A stretch of DNA of 64,000 nt from Sphingobacterium spiritivorum ATCC 33861. GTDB taxonomy: Bacteria > Bacteroidota > Bacteroidia > Sphingobacteriales > Sphingobacteriaceae. The notes below the pieces were generated by a model, which was not told the origin of the DNA, ran no database searches, and saw only the letters and a list, made by a program, of their open reading frames with translations. Positions 26,517 through 36,362 of this stretch are shown here, piece by piece; the first letter of the stretch is position 1, and every line of letters starts with the position of its first letter. The translations under genes and the position numbers were made by a program. The stretch covers positions 124,001-188,000 of the forward strand of contig NZ_GL379774.1 of assembly GCF_000143765.1 (NCBI RefSeq), given 5' to 3'.

Positions 26517-26599
26517 AAAAAATATTTTTTTCATTACCACTTTTTTAAGGTTATATGTCTTTATAGCATATAACCAGTTTTATCTTTTATTATAGACCA

Positions 26600-27775
26600 A
26601 TGACAGACGAGCAGATACATGACTTATTCCGTAAGTATTACGATAAAACAGCGTCAGAAAAAGAGCGTCAGCAACTATTCCACTGGTTTTCAAATCAGGA
26701 CAACAGAGAAAAGGCTGAAGAACTGCTGTTGTTACATTACAATGATGAATTTGAAGCTCAGGATAACAGTCTGCCACAAATCGACCCTCATGCAGTAATA
26801 CAATCCATACTTGCCACAAAACCTGTTTCCGTAGCCACATCTAAAAAAATAAGATGGATCAAACCGCTGTCCATCGCTGCGAGTATACTGATTGTTTTAG
26901 GTATCTATTTTTTCTCCCAGAATCATACACCACAACCTCTTATTACGGATGCGACTACTTACGATATTCCCGCGGGTGGCAACAAGGCTATACTTACCTT
27001 ATCAAACGGAAACAAAGTAATATTAGATTCTTTATCTGAGGGCGCTGCTATAGAAGAAGGAAATATACGGATAACGAAATCCAATGATGGACAGGTAACA
27101 TACAGTGTGCGCTCTGCCTCAACCTCCAGGCTTACATTCAATACAATCGAAACACCTGTAGGAGGTTTTTATCAGATATTACTGCCTGATGGAACCCGTG
27201 TATGGCTGAATGCACTTTCTTCTTTAAAATTTCCGACTTCATTCACCTCCGGCAGCAGGAAAGTACAACTAAAGGGTGAAGCCTACTTTGAAGTTGCAAA
27301 AGATAAATCCAAACCATTTATTGTAGATGTCAATGATATGCAAGTCACTGTACTGGGGACTCATTTCAATATCAACTCCTATTCTCCTCAGTCCGCAATC
27401 TATACAACAGTATTAGAAGGTGCGGTGGCTGTAAGCAAGTCCAATCTAAAAAAAACTGTTTTACCGGGGCAACAATTGCAATATAGTGGAGCTAATATGA
27501 TGAAACTTGAAAACAATGTCGATCTGGATCAGATCATGGCATGGAAAGACGGGTACTTCACTAAAAAATCAATTTCATTAAATGCGCTGATGGCTGAAGT
27601 AGCCAGATGGTACGGTGTGGACATTGTTTATTCCGAACCGATACAGGCTGAATTTGTAATGAAATTACCAAAAGACATCAGCTTAAAAGAACTTATTACA
27701 GTACTTGAACTAACCGAAGAAGTAAAATTTGATTTAAACCTTAAAACATTAAAAGTTATGAAGACAAAAAAATAA
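26600..27775 (+). CDS. FecR-type anti-sigma factor
   Basis: The 391-residue protein has a cytoplasmic N-terminal part (1-85) and one membrane segment (about 92-108, SIAASILIVLGIYFF). The periplasmic FecR domain includes YDIPAGGNKAILTLSNGNKV, TPVGGFYQILLPDGTRVWLN and GEAYFEVAKD. A C-terminal DUF4974 region (about 310-388) contains ISLNALMAEVARWYGVDIVY. It should hold the sigma factor inactive and receive the signal from the N-terminal domain of the SusC protein. It lies in line with the sigma and SusC genes. Confidence 0.94.
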   Translation: MTDEQIHDLFRKYYDKTASEKERQQLFHWFSNQDNREKAEELLLLHYNDEFEAQDNSLPQIDPHAVIQSILATKPVSVATSKKIRWIKPLSIAASILIVLGIYFFSQNHTPQPLITDATTYDIPAGGNKAILTLSNGNKVILDSLSEGAAIEEGNIRITKSNDGQVTYSVRSASTSRLTFNTIETPVGGFYQILLPDGTRVWLNALSSLKFPTSFTSGSRKVQLKGEAYFEVAKDKSKPFIVDVNDMQVTVLGTHFNINSYSPQSAIYTTVLEGAVAVSKSNLKKTVLPGQQLQYSGANMMKLENNVDLDQIMAWKDGYFTKKSISLNALMAEVARWYGVDIVYSEPIQAEFVMKLPKDISLKELITVLELTEEVKFDLNLKTLKVMKTKK

Positions 27776-27791
27776 ACACACACATAGCTAT

Positions 27792-27822
27792 AAAAAAACC
27801 GGTTTGTCCGCCAACAAACCGG
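27792..27822 (-). terminator. Hairpin between fecR-type and susC-type genes
   Basis: CCGGTTTG / CAAACCGG forms an 8-bp stem with an 8-base loop. The adjoining run of seven A on the plus strand makes it look like a terminator for minus-strand transcription. It could also be an RNA structure in the leader of the SusC message. Confidence 0.45.
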
Positions 27823-27882
27823 CAAAGTGAATAGCTTTTCCATCGAGCGTAAACAAGATTTTAAACCTAATCCATCTAATTT

Positions 27883-30800
27883 ATGATTTTTTTCAATATT
27901 GAAAAAAGTAATATTTATTTATTTCAAAATAGTATTAAAACAAAGGCCTTCCTCATTATGAAGTTATCCTTATTGTTGTTATTGTCATTTTTGACATTGA
28001 GTTTTAGTCGGGGCTATTCTCAAAACATCTCCTTAAACCTAAAGAATGCCAGGCTGGAGGATGCTTTTGAACATATAGAAAAGCAATCGGAATACACGTT
28101 TGTATATGAGAAAAATGTACTCAGGGACACCAAAAAACTAAATATTTCTTTGAACGGAAAGCCTGTGAAAGAAGCTCTGCAGGCATTGCTTAAAAACCAG
28201 CCTCTTGATTACAAGATTCATCAGAAATACATTATCATCAGCCAGAAGAAAGACAAAACTCCTGAAGCTGAAGCAATAAAGACAAGTGTAACGATCCAGA
28301 CCAGACTATCGGGTACAATTGTGGATTCGCTGGGACAGGCTATTTCAGGTGTATCTATTCTGAACAATGCAAATCAGAAACGTACCTCAACAGATCAAAG
28401 CGGAGCATTTAATCTGGAGGGCAAGCCTGGAGATGTATTAACGATTACTTACATCGGTTATCATACCCAGCGTTATGAAGTGAAATCGTCTTCTGCCATA
28501 CGAATAGTACTTATGCCCCAGGAGCAGGAGATCGAAACGGTTGTTATTACAGCCTTAGGGATTAAGCGTTCAGAAAAGACATTGAGTTATCAGGTTCAGA
28601 AAGTAGGAAACGAAGATCTGACCACTGTAAAAAATTCAAACTTTGTCAATTCGCTAGTCGGCAAAGTAGCCGGTGCACAGATTAACAGCAGCTCTGCAGG
28701 TCCCGGAGGAGCAGTAAAAGTAGTCATGAGGGGTAATAAATCTATTTCACTTAACAATAATGTGCTGTATGTAATAGACGGAGTTCCCATGAATAATTTT
28801 ATCTCTGGTGGCGGGGACGGTCAAATGACAGCGCAGCCCGGAACAGAGAGTATTGCGGATATAAATCCGGATGATATCGAAAACATTTCAGTCATGACTG
28901 GTCCTTCTGCAGCGGCGTTATATGGCTTTGAGGGTGCGAACGGTGTGATCCTGATCACCACCAAAAAAGGGTCGGCAGACAAAACCACGCTTTCGCTGAG
29001 CCATAGTACTACTTTCTCAGATCCTTTATTATTGCCCAAATTCCAGAATACATATGGCAACGTGGCCGGATCTGTTATGAGCTGGGGAGAAGAAACCGCT
29101 ATGCGCTATGAACCCTCAGATTTTTTCAATACCGGATCAAATGTCAACAATGTAGTCGCACTTTCTACAGGTAATGAAAAAAGCCAGAATTATTTTTCCG
29201 CAGGCGCAAATAATGCACATGGGATTATACCAAACAACAAATACAACAGATATAATTTTCTTTACCGGAACACCACTACATTTCTGGACAATAAGCTGGT
29301 GCTGGATGCAAGTGTCAACTACATCATCCAAAACAACAGAAATATGGTAGCACAGGGACAATATTTTAACCCTTTACCTGCATTGTATCTGTTCCCAAGA
29401 AACGAAGACTTTTCAAATGTTCAGTTATTCGAACGTTTCGATCCTGTAACAGAGGTAAACAAACAATACTGGATCTACGGAGACCAGGGGTTATCTATCC
29501 AGAATCCCTATTGGACGATGTACCGCATGAACAGAAATGCAGATCGCAAAAGATACATGCTGACCTCTTCCCTGAAGTACAACTTCTCTAACGATCTGAA
29601 TATCACAGGACGTGTCAATGTCGATAATATGAACCTGCAGAGTACAGACAACCGATATGCGAGCACTTTGGGAGCACTTGCAGGTCCTAAAGGCAGACAT
29701 AACCTTACAACACGTGAAGAGAGACAGGTATATGCGGATCTGATTGCTACTTATACAAAGAATTTTGATCCCTTTAATATTAATATCAACGCAGGGGCAT
29801 CCATTAAAGACAAACGGATGAATGCCTATACTATTGAAGGCGATCTGCAGCAGATCATAAATTATTTCAGTATAGAGAATATGAACAGAGCTGTAGGTAC
29901 ATTTAAGACCGATCAGGACGGACTCAAAAGACAGACACAGTCCGTTTTTGCGAATGCCGAGATCGGGTACAAAAACTACCTCTTCCTTACACTGACCGGA
30001 AGAAACGATTGGGATTCAGCCTTAGCCTGGTCACAATCTCCGGAACGCTCGTTCTTCTATCCATCCATAGGCCTTTCTACAGTTTTGAGTGAGGCATTTA
30101 CACTTCCAACCTGGTTCTCTTATCTTAAAGCCCGGGGTTCCTACACCAAAGTTGGTAACTCATACGATCCTTATCTGACAACAGAACAGTATATCTATGA
30201 TGCACAGACCAATACCTATGCTCTTGCTAAGATCCGTCCTAACTTTTTCTTAAAGCCCGAACTGACTACCTCTTATGAATTCGGTCTGGACATGAAGTTT
30301 CTAAAAAACAGCTTATCACTCAGTGCCACATATTATAGCTCAGATACAGAAAATCAGACACATACTATCCTGGAAAGCGGCACAGAATATACAGGCAGAA
30401 TCATTCAAACAGGAAATGTCCGGAATAATGGTGTTGAGTTGTTACTTGGCTACCAGAATACCTGGAACAAATTCGCATGGAGCAGTAATCTGACCTTTTC
30501 TTTCAATAAAAACAAGATTGTAAGTCTTTACGGAGCTGATGTATTAAGAGATAATCCTACACTGGAGAACTATGTAGATAAAGCGACATTAGGAAGTATC
30601 GGTTCGCCGGTAGTACGCCTCAGAGAAGGTGGATCTATGGGTGATATCTATTCTACATCCGATTTTAAACGGGATAACAACGGTTACATTTACTTAAATC
30701 CTTCAACTCTGTTACCGTCAATGGAAACGTTGAATACGAACGATTACAGAAAATTAGGATCCCTGTTACCGAAGTCACATATGGGCTGGAGAAATTCATT

Positions 30801-31263
30801 TACATACAAGGATTTACGCCTGAATGTTGTACTAAGTGGTCGCTTTGGCGGATTAGTAGTTTCCAATACACAAGCTATTCTGGATAGGTACGGTGTATCT
30901 GAATATAGCGCCAACTTACGCCGTCAGGGGAATATTAATATTCTCGGACATGAAATCTCAGCACAGGATTATATGAATGTGGTAGCTGAAGGAACAGGCA
31001 AGTCTGATTTGTATGTTTATAAAGCTGACAATGTGAGACTACAGGAATTGAGCATAGAATATACAATCAATAAAAGGTTCCTGGGAAATATAGCAAATGC
31101 AACCATCGGAATTGTAGGGAATAATCTGGCATTGCTCTATAACAAAGCTCCGTTTGATCCGGAATCAGTGCCCTCAGCATCGAGCACCTATTATACCGGA
31201 GTTGATTTCTTTATGCAACCCAGCCTCAGAAATATAGGCTTTAACCTTAAGCTACAATTCTAA
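27883..31263 (+). CDS. SusC-family TonB-linked transporter with signalling (STN) domain
   Basis: The 1126-residue protein carries a long N-terminal export signal (hydrophobic core about 28-42, ...SFSRGYSQ). An STN domain follows (about 45-115, NARLEDAFEHIEKQSEYTFV and EALQALLKNQPLDY), then a carboxypeptidase-like domain, a TonB-box region (ETVVITALGIKR) and a plug with NNVLYVIDGVPMNN and LYGFEGANGVILITTKKG. The barrel ends ...GFNLKLQF. The STN domain contacts the FecR-type protein. An internal ATG at 27958 would give a standard signal peptide, but long N-terminal extensions are common in this subgroup, so the first ATG is kept. Confidence 0.95.
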   Translation: MIFFNIEKSNIYLFQNSIKTKAFLIMKLSLLLLLSFLTLSFSRGYSQNISLNLKNARLEDAFEHIEKQSEYTFVYEKNVLRDTKKLNISLNGKPVKEALQALLKNQPLDYKIHQKYIIISQKKDKTPEAEAIKTSVTIQTRLSGTIVDSLGQAISGVSILNNANQKRTSTDQSGAFNLEGKPGDVLTITYIGYHTQRYEVKSSSAIRIVLMPQEQEIETVVITALGIKRSEKTLSYQVQKVGNEDLTTVKNSNFVNSLVGKVAGAQINSSSAGPGGAVKVVMRGNKSISLNNNVLYVIDGVPMNNFISGGGDGQMTAQPGTESIADINPDDIENISVMTGPSAAALYGFEGANGVILITTKKGSADKTTLSLSHSTTFSDPLLLPKFQNTYGNVAGSVMSWGEETAMRYEPSDFFNTGSNVNNVVALSTGNEKSQNYFSAGANNAHGIIPNNKYNRYNFLYRNTTTFLDNKLVLDASVNYIIQNNRNMVAQGQYFNPLPALYLFPRNEDFSNVQLFERFDPVTEVNKQYWIYGDQGLSIQNPYWTMYRMNRNADRKRYMLTSSLKYNFSNDLNITGRVNVDNMNLQSTDNRYASTLGALAGPKGRHNLTTREERQVYADLIATYTKNFDPFNININAGASIKDKRMNAYTIEGDLQQIINYFSIENMNRAVGTFKTDQDGLKRQTQSVFANAEIGYKNYLFLTLTGRNDWDSALAWSQSPERSFFYPSIGLSTVLSEAFTLPTWFSYLKARGSYTKVGNSYDPYLTTEQYIYDAQTNTYALAKIRPNFFLKPELTTSYEFGLDMKFLKNSLSLSATYYSSDTENQTHTILESGTEYTGRIIQTGNVRNNGVELLLGYQNTWNKFAWSSNLTFSFNKNKIVSLYGADVLRDNPTLENYVDKATLGSIGSPVVRLREGGSMGDIYSTSDFKRDNNGYIYLNPSTLLPSMETLNTNDYRKLGSLLPKSHMGWRNSFTYKDLRLNVVLSGRFGGLVVSNTQAILDRYGVSEYSANLRRQGNINILGHEISAQDYMNVVAEGTGKSDLYVYKADNVRLQELSIEYTINKRFLGNIANATIGIVGNNLALLYNKAPFDPESVPSASSTYYTGVDFFMQPSLRNIGFNLKLQF

Positions 31264-31274
31264 TTCGAAAAATT

Positions 31275-32861
31275 ATGAAAAAACTAACATTTCAATATAT
31301 ATACAGTGTAGGTATAGTAGCAGTTATGATCTTTGCTTCCTCCTGTACCAAAAATTTTGAGAGTCTCAATACACATCCTACAAATCCGACGGAAAAAGAT
31401 CTGACCAATTCGGAAAAACTGGGAACGTTATTTCCGTCCCTTATTGCCACCATGCACTACGCACAGGAAAATAAGAGTCAGCATATAGAACAGATGGTCG
31501 GAGGACAGTACGGAGGATACTTTGCTACGACAAATAACTGGCAGGGAACAAACTTTGGCACCTTTAATCCGGCACTGGATTGGGTAGAAGTCCCTTTCAA
31601 AGATATTATGGTCGATTTCAATTCCAACTTTATTAAGATCAAAAGAGTGACGGAAAGTAAGGGCTATATCTATGCCTGGGCAAGTATTATCCGGGTGGCA
31701 GCCATGTTGCGTGTAGCAGATATGTATGGTCCTATCCCTTATTCCAAAATCGGAGAATCCAACGATGACAATGTAGCTTTCGATGATGTAAAAACTATTT
31801 ATCATCTGATGTTTGAGGAATTAAACAGCAGCATCAACACATTGAACAATTTTGTTCAGGAGACCAATAATTCGAAAGATAATCCTATGTCTACCTATGA
31901 TGTTATCTACAAGGGTGATTTCTCAAAATGGATCAGATTTGCAAATTCCTTAAAAATGCGTATGGCTATGCGGATCTCTTCAGTGGATACAGATTATGCA
32001 AAAGGTATGTTCCTGCAGGCTATGCAGGCCGGAGCCATAGAAACAAATGCGGATAATGCCTGGATTCCGACAGACGACAATCCTTACTACAAAGCATCAG
32101 TGAATTGGGGTGATCTGGCCATCAATGCGGTATTATCTTCCTATATGAATGGCTTTGAAGATCCCCGCAGACCAAAATATATGACGGCAATATCCAATGG
32201 TCAGTATCGGGGGGTCAGAACGGGCATCCAGAATATCAATAAGACGACTTACAGCAATGCGTCTAACTTTTCAAAACCTGCATTTGCTGCAAATACACCA
32301 ATATTAGTTTTTTGTGCATCTGAGATTGCTTTTCTGAAATCTGAAGCGGCACTCAAAGGATGGATCGCCGGCGGTGATGCGCAAGCCAAAAATTTCTATG
32401 AGAGCGGCATCCAGACTTCTATGAGCCAGCATGCTGTCGTAATAGGCACTTATCTGGCAGGCAAAACTGTTCCTCAGGCTTATACAAATCCTTTTCTGAG
32501 TGCATCTAACATTTCTGTTCCCAACCGTATCACTGTAAACTGGGATGATGTCACGGGTACACAGAATTCCAAACTGGAAAAAATTATTACGCAAAAGTGG
32601 CTGGCTAATTTCCCTTATGGTATGGAAGCCTGGGCAGATCACAGACGTACCGGATTTCCACAGTTTTTCCCGGCAGTAAACAACCTCAGCTCCAGCAGTT
32701 TTATAGGCAACGTTGTTAATACATCCGGTCGTCTGGCAAGACGCCTGCCCTATCCGCAGGCACAATACAGAAGCAACGGAGCAAATGTGACACAGGCCGT
32801 ATCGCTGTTAGGTGGCGATGATGTGGCCTCTACAGATTTATGGTGGGCAAAGAAAAACTAA
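31275..32861 (+). CDS. SusD/RagB-family lipoprotein of the N-glycan-type locus
   Basis: The 528-residue lipoprotein (lipobox FASSC) belongs to the second SusD subgroup: YAWASIIRVAAMLRVADMYG with the P-I-P-Y segment, KWIRFANSLKMRMAMRIS, NTPILVFCASEIAFLKSEAA and KIITQKWLANFPYGMEAWAD. It should cap the SusC channel encoded 11 bp upstream. Its family relatives with GH18 and DUF1735 neighbours bind N-glycan fragments, so that ligand is inferred from the context. Confidence 0.93.
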   Translation: MKKLTFQYIYSVGIVAVMIFASSCTKNFESLNTHPTNPTEKDLTNSEKLGTLFPSLIATMHYAQENKSQHIEQMVGGQYGGYFATTNNWQGTNFGTFNPALDWVEVPFKDIMVDFNSNFIKIKRVTESKGYIYAWASIIRVAAMLRVADMYGPIPYSKIGESNDDNVAFDDVKTIYHLMFEELNSSINTLNNFVQETNNSKDNPMSTYDVIYKGDFSKWIRFANSLKMRMAMRISSVDTDYAKGMFLQAMQAGAIETNADNAWIPTDDNPYYKASVNWGDLAINAVLSSYMNGFEDPRRPKYMTAISNGQYRGVRTGIQNINKTTYSNASNFSKPAFAANTPILVFCASEIAFLKSEAALKGWIAGGDAQAKNFYESGIQTSMSQHAVVIGTYLAGKTVPQAYTNPFLSASNISVPNRITVNWDDVTGTQNSKLEKIITQKWLANFPYGMEAWADHRRTGFPQFFPAVNNLSSSSFIGNVVNTSGRLARRLPYPQAQYRSNGANVTQAVSLLGGDDVASTDLWWAKKN

Positions 32862-32873
32862 ACTCTATTCTTT

Positions 32874-34007
32874 ATGAACAACATTATGAAAAATATACAT
32901 ATTATACTGATAACCGCATTATATGTCCTGACCTTCCAATCCTGTAAAGAATGGACGGAGGTCGAGTCACTTAATAATAATTCTACTGATCTGAATGCGA
33001 CTGTCAAGTCGGATGAATATTATGCCGCCCTCCGGGAATGGAAGAATACTCCCGGATTGCCGCAGACCTTTGTCTGGTTTGATAACTGGACAGGTGTGGC
33101 ACCTACTGGTGAAAATAGTCTGAGAGGATTACCAGACTCCATTACAATCGCATCCAACTGGGGCGGGCATCCCAAGTTTGACCTGAGTCCGGAGCGAAAA
33201 GCAGACATGGAATATGTACAGAAAGTAAAAGGGACAAAAGTAGTTGTCACGCTGTTTTCTGCAAAAATAGGTGATGATATGCCTGCAGATGCAATTTACA
33301 ATATTGGCAACAGCTCGGATGAAGCTGTTGTACGGCCTGCAATACGAAAATATGGTGAAGCTATCTATGATGCGGTAATAAGAGCGGGATATGATGGATT
33401 TGACTGGGATTATGAACCACAGGGCGGAGGTATAGGCGGAAGTTACCTATGGACAAACCGGGTACAGCGACGCATTTTCGTAGAAGAATTAGGGTATTGG
33501 TTTGGACCGGGATCTCAACGTACTGAACGCGATGGCAGAAAACCAGCTAAACCAGGACTGCTACTGATTATTGATGGAGAGGTAGGGATAAGAGGACGAA
33601 TGGATAAAGACTGGGAATCCCAATATTTTGATTATTTCGTTCTGCAGGCATATGGATCCACTACTGTAGCGAATCAGACATCAAGAGTAAAAGGGGTAAT
33701 TGATGATATGAGTGCACATATAGCTGCTGGAAGAATCACAGCAGATGAAGTAGTAAGAAGAACACTTCTTACTGAAAACTTTGAGTCCTACGCCAACACC
33801 GGAGGAGGTTTTCTGTCTATGTCTCAATTTATATATAAAGCTGACGGTCTTGATCAACAGATTGGTGGCTGTGGTTTATACCGTTCCGGATTTGATTATA
33901 TGCCAAAAGGTAAGGGAGACTATGACGGATCTCCTGAATATTACTTCCTGAGACAAGGCATTACCAATCTGTACCGGATATTCAATGAGCGAAAAGCCCA
34001 AAAATAA
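32874..34007 (+). CDS. GH18 endo-beta-N-acetylglucosaminidase-like lipoprotein
   Basis: The 377-residue protein has a lipoprotein signal (LTFQSC) and the GH18 catalytic signature DGFDWDYE at residues 174-181, with Glu181 as the acid and the preceding Asp residues in place. TSRVKGVIDDM and QAYGSTT belong to the barrel. Enzymes of this branch cut between the two core GlcNAc residues of N-glycans (EndoF/EndoH type), releasing the glycan from the protein. It lies 12 bp after the SusD gene and before the DUF1735/LamG gene. A second in-frame ATG at 32886 is an equally good start. Confidence 0.85.
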   Translation: MNNIMKNIHIILITALYVLTFQSCKEWTEVESLNNNSTDLNATVKSDEYYAALREWKNTPGLPQTFVWFDNWTGVAPTGENSLRGLPDSITIASNWGGHPKFDLSPERKADMEYVQKVKGTKVVVTLFSAKIGDDMPADAIYNIGNSSDEAVVRPAIRKYGEAIYDAVIRAGYDGFDWDYEPQGGGIGGSYLWTNRVQRRIFVEELGYWFGPGSQRTERDGRKPAKPGLLLIIDGEVGIRGRMDKDWESQYFDYFVLQAYGSTTVANQTSRVKGVIDDMSAHIAAGRITADEVVRRTLLTENFESYANTGGGFLSMSQFIYKADGLDQQIGGCGLYRSGFDYMPKGKGDYDGSPEYYFLRQGITNLYRIFNERKAQK

Positions 34008-34022
34008 ATGTAACCTAAACAA

Positions 34023-35162
34023 ATGAAAATGAAAACCTTGAAATATATCCTATTAAGTCTGAGCTGTCTGATTCTTTCCTGTAAAAATGCAGAATATCAG
34101 ATTATAGATAACAGCATCTATATCAGCAGTGCCGCAAATAGTTCTGAAAAAGCAGAGACTATTACCATGAATAATGGTGCGGATATTAACATCCTTGTGC
34201 GTCTTGCGAAAAAAGTTTCTGAAGATGTAGAAGTGGAAGTAAAGCTTACCCCCTCTTTGTTAGATAATTATAATAAAGAGACCAGCTCTGAATATTTACC
34301 TGTGCCCAATTTCTCCTTACCTGCAAATGCAAAGGTGGTTATTCCTGCCGGAGAAATAAGTGCCATTTATACGATACGGGTAGAAGACTTTGAAACAAAT
34401 GGTAACAGGTATGCATTGGGAGTGGAATTAGGAAATGTATTGAAAGGCAATATTGCGAATTCCAATTCACAATCCCGTTTTATATACCTGCTGGCAAAAC
34501 CTTTACGGGTATCGGTACCCGAAATGTCTGGCTCAACTACTCAGGTAAATGCACTGCCGGCAGATAAATGGGGCATCAGCACAATTCAATGGAGCCTGGA
34601 ATGCTGGACTAAAATGTCTGCCTACAGCATTAATAATCAGGCCATATTCAATACCGGAAGCAGTGATCATGAGATTTACATCCGATTCGGAGATGCCAAC
34701 AGACCTTACAATTATCTGCAGATCAAAACACTGGGCGGACAGATTCAGACTGCATCTAATCTGGAAGCGAATAAATGGTACCATTGGGCATTTGTATATG
34801 ACGGTAACACCTTGACTATATACCGCGACGGAGAGCTTGACGTCAAGTTTCAGCCACCTGCACCGAATGGCGGAAGCGTGAGATTTGATGCACTACAGAT
34901 GATCGCCAGTGGCAGTACCTACTTCAGGGACAGATGTCAGATGGCTCAGGTCCGGTTATGGAAAAAAGCTATTACACAGAATCAGATCAAAAACAACATG
35001 TATTTTGCTATCAATGCCAAAAATCCGGACTTAATCGGCTATTGGCCTATGGATGAAGGAGCAGGAAACACATTTAAGGACATCACCGGTAACGGACATG
35101 ATGCGGTGGCCGGAGCAGGAATACTAAGAAGCTGGATATCGAATGTAGATTTTAAGAATTAA
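34023..35162 (+). CDS. DUF1735 and LamG domain surface glycan-binding lipoprotein
   Basis: The 379-residue lipoprotein (lipobox LILSC) has an N-terminal DUF1735 (BT_3987-type) beta domain (about 25-150, with VEVEVKLTPSLLDNYNKE and FSLPANAKVVIPAGEISAIY). A concanavalin-like LamG_3 domain follows (about 175-379, WSLECWTKM, NKWYHWAFVYDGNTLTIYRD, AQVRLWKKAITQNQI and LIGYWPMDEG). Such proteins act as surface glycan-binding partners in N-glycan loci of Bacteroides. It is the last gene of the operon, followed by a terminator. Confidence 0.9.
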   Translation: MKMKTLKYILLSLSCLILSCKNAEYQIIDNSIYISSAANSSEKAETITMNNGADINILVRLAKKVSEDVEVEVKLTPSLLDNYNKETSSEYLPVPNFSLPANAKVVIPAGEISAIYTIRVEDFETNGNRYALGVELGNVLKGNIANSNSQSRFIYLLAKPLRVSVPEMSGSTTQVNALPADKWGISTIQWSLECWTKMSAYSINNQAIFNTGSSDHEIYIRFGDANRPYNYLQIKTLGGQIQTASNLEANKWYHWAFVYDGNTLTIYRDGELDVKFQPPAPNGGSVRFDALQMIASGSTYFRDRCQMAQVRLWKKAITQNQIKNNMYFAINAKNPDLIGYWPMDEGAGNTFKDITGNGHDAVAGAGILRSWISNVDFKN

Positions 35163-35260
35163 CAGATGCTGATTAACACGGCTTTGGATTCATGGGTGGT
35201 AATATATAGTATCAAATTGTGGAGAACCTACCTGTAGATTCATCCGCAGTTTGATAATCG

Positions 35261-35287
35261 GGGCGCTTTTAATAAAAGCGCCCTTTT
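35261..35287 (+). terminator. Terminator of the N-glycan-type locus
   Basis: A GC-rich stem GGGCGCTTTT / AAAAGCGCCC with a short loop, followed by TTTT on the plus strand, about 100 bp after the last gene. Confidence 0.85.
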
Positions 35288-35308
35288 ATCTTCCGGAGAT
35301 AAGTACAT

Positions 35309-35343
35309 AAAAAAATCTCTGTCAGTTTGACTGACAGAGATTT
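35309..35343 (-). terminator. Terminator of the glycogen-synthase-like gene
   Basis: A 14-bp stem (AAATCTCTGTCAGT and its complement) is followed by a run of seven T on the minus strand, about 44 bp after the stop codon. Confidence 0.85.
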
Positions 35344-35386
35344 ATATTATACGTTTAAAAGTGATTAAACCGGTATTAATTCCGAC

Positions 35387-36217
35387 TTAAACCGTTGTTT
35401 CCTCTTCTACAGGAGCAAACTGATCGAACAGATCATTGAAAGCTTCATAGTCTTCATCTCCGTTTGGTTCGAAGATCTGAATATCTCTGCTCTTTGCAAA
35501 ATCAATAATCTCTTGCGAAACACCCTGATCAGCGATAACAGCTACATCTGTAAAAGCCAACGCACCTTTGTATACATCAACATAACTTCCGCTACCGTAA
35601 TTTGCAGCATCTTCTGCTGTCATGCTTCCTTCAGGAGCTATTTCAGCATATTTTGCATGCAAAGAAGAACTTCCAAAGTCATCTTCATTGTATAAAGAAT
35701 ACATGACTTTAGCACCTTTAAATGCGGGATCATCTTTGTAAGTTGTTTTCAGGTACGCCGGTACCAGTGCAGAGAACCATCCATGGCAATGTACCACATC
35801 AGGAGACCATCCTAATTTTTTGACCGTTTCCAAAACCCCCTTACAGAAGAAGACAGAGCGTTCATTATTATCATCGAAAAATTCTCCGCTTTCATTTTTG
35901 AAAACCTTTTTACGCTGAAAATAATCTTCGTTGTCCAAAAAGTACACCTGCATTCGTGCTGCAGGTAAGGATGCCACCTTGATAATCAATGGATTGTCGT
36001 TATTATCCACCACAATATTCATTCCTGACAATCGAATCACTTCATGAAGACGATTTCTACGCTCATTGATATTACCAAAGCGAGGCATCAGGATTCTGAT
36101 TTCAAAACCCTTTTCTTGCATTGCTTGAGGTAGTTGGCGTGTAATTTCAGAAATTTTACTTAATTCGAGGAAAGGCGACATCTCGTGGGTTACAAACAAT
36201 ATCTTCGTTTTAGCCAT
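35387..36217 (-). CDS. Short glycogen/starch synthase-like protein (GT5 N-terminal domain only)
   Basis: The 276-residue protein matches the N-terminal domain of GT5 glycogen synthases: KILFVTHEMSPFLELSKISE, RILMPRFGNINERRNRLHEV and VDVVHCH-type DVVHCHGWFSALVPAYLK. The second Rossmann domain, which completes the ADP-glucose site in full-length (about 480-residue) enzymes, is absent. The usual KxGGL motif near the N terminus reads KISEI here. It may be a regulatory or sugar-binding protein rather than a synthase. The C-terminal end is acidic. It is transcribed away from panC-panD, an arrangement seen in other Bacteroidota. Confidence 0.8.
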   Translation of the reverse strand: MAKTKILFVTHEMSPFLELSKISEITRQLPQAMQEKGFEIRILMPRFGNINERRNRLHEVIRLSGMNIVVDNNDNPLIIKVASLPAARMQVYFLDNEDYFQRKKVFKNESGEFFDDNNERSVFFCKGVLETVKKLGWSPDVVHCHGWFSALVPAYLKTTYKDDPAFKGAKVMYSLYNEDDFGSSSLHAKYAEIAPEGSMTAEDAANYGSGSYVDVYKGALAFTDVAVIADQGVSQEIIDFAKSRDIQIFEPNGDEDYEAFNDLFDQFAPVEEETTV

Positions 36218-36362
36218 CTCCAGTTATTTAGTTATTTAATAGAACAGTAAAATCGGTCCACAAAGATACAGATAATTTATGACTTTCGCAATTCACTACA
36301 GATCATCGCTTTAGAATCACAAAATAATTCCCCATTTTTGCCCCTCAGAAAAGTTTTAAAAA

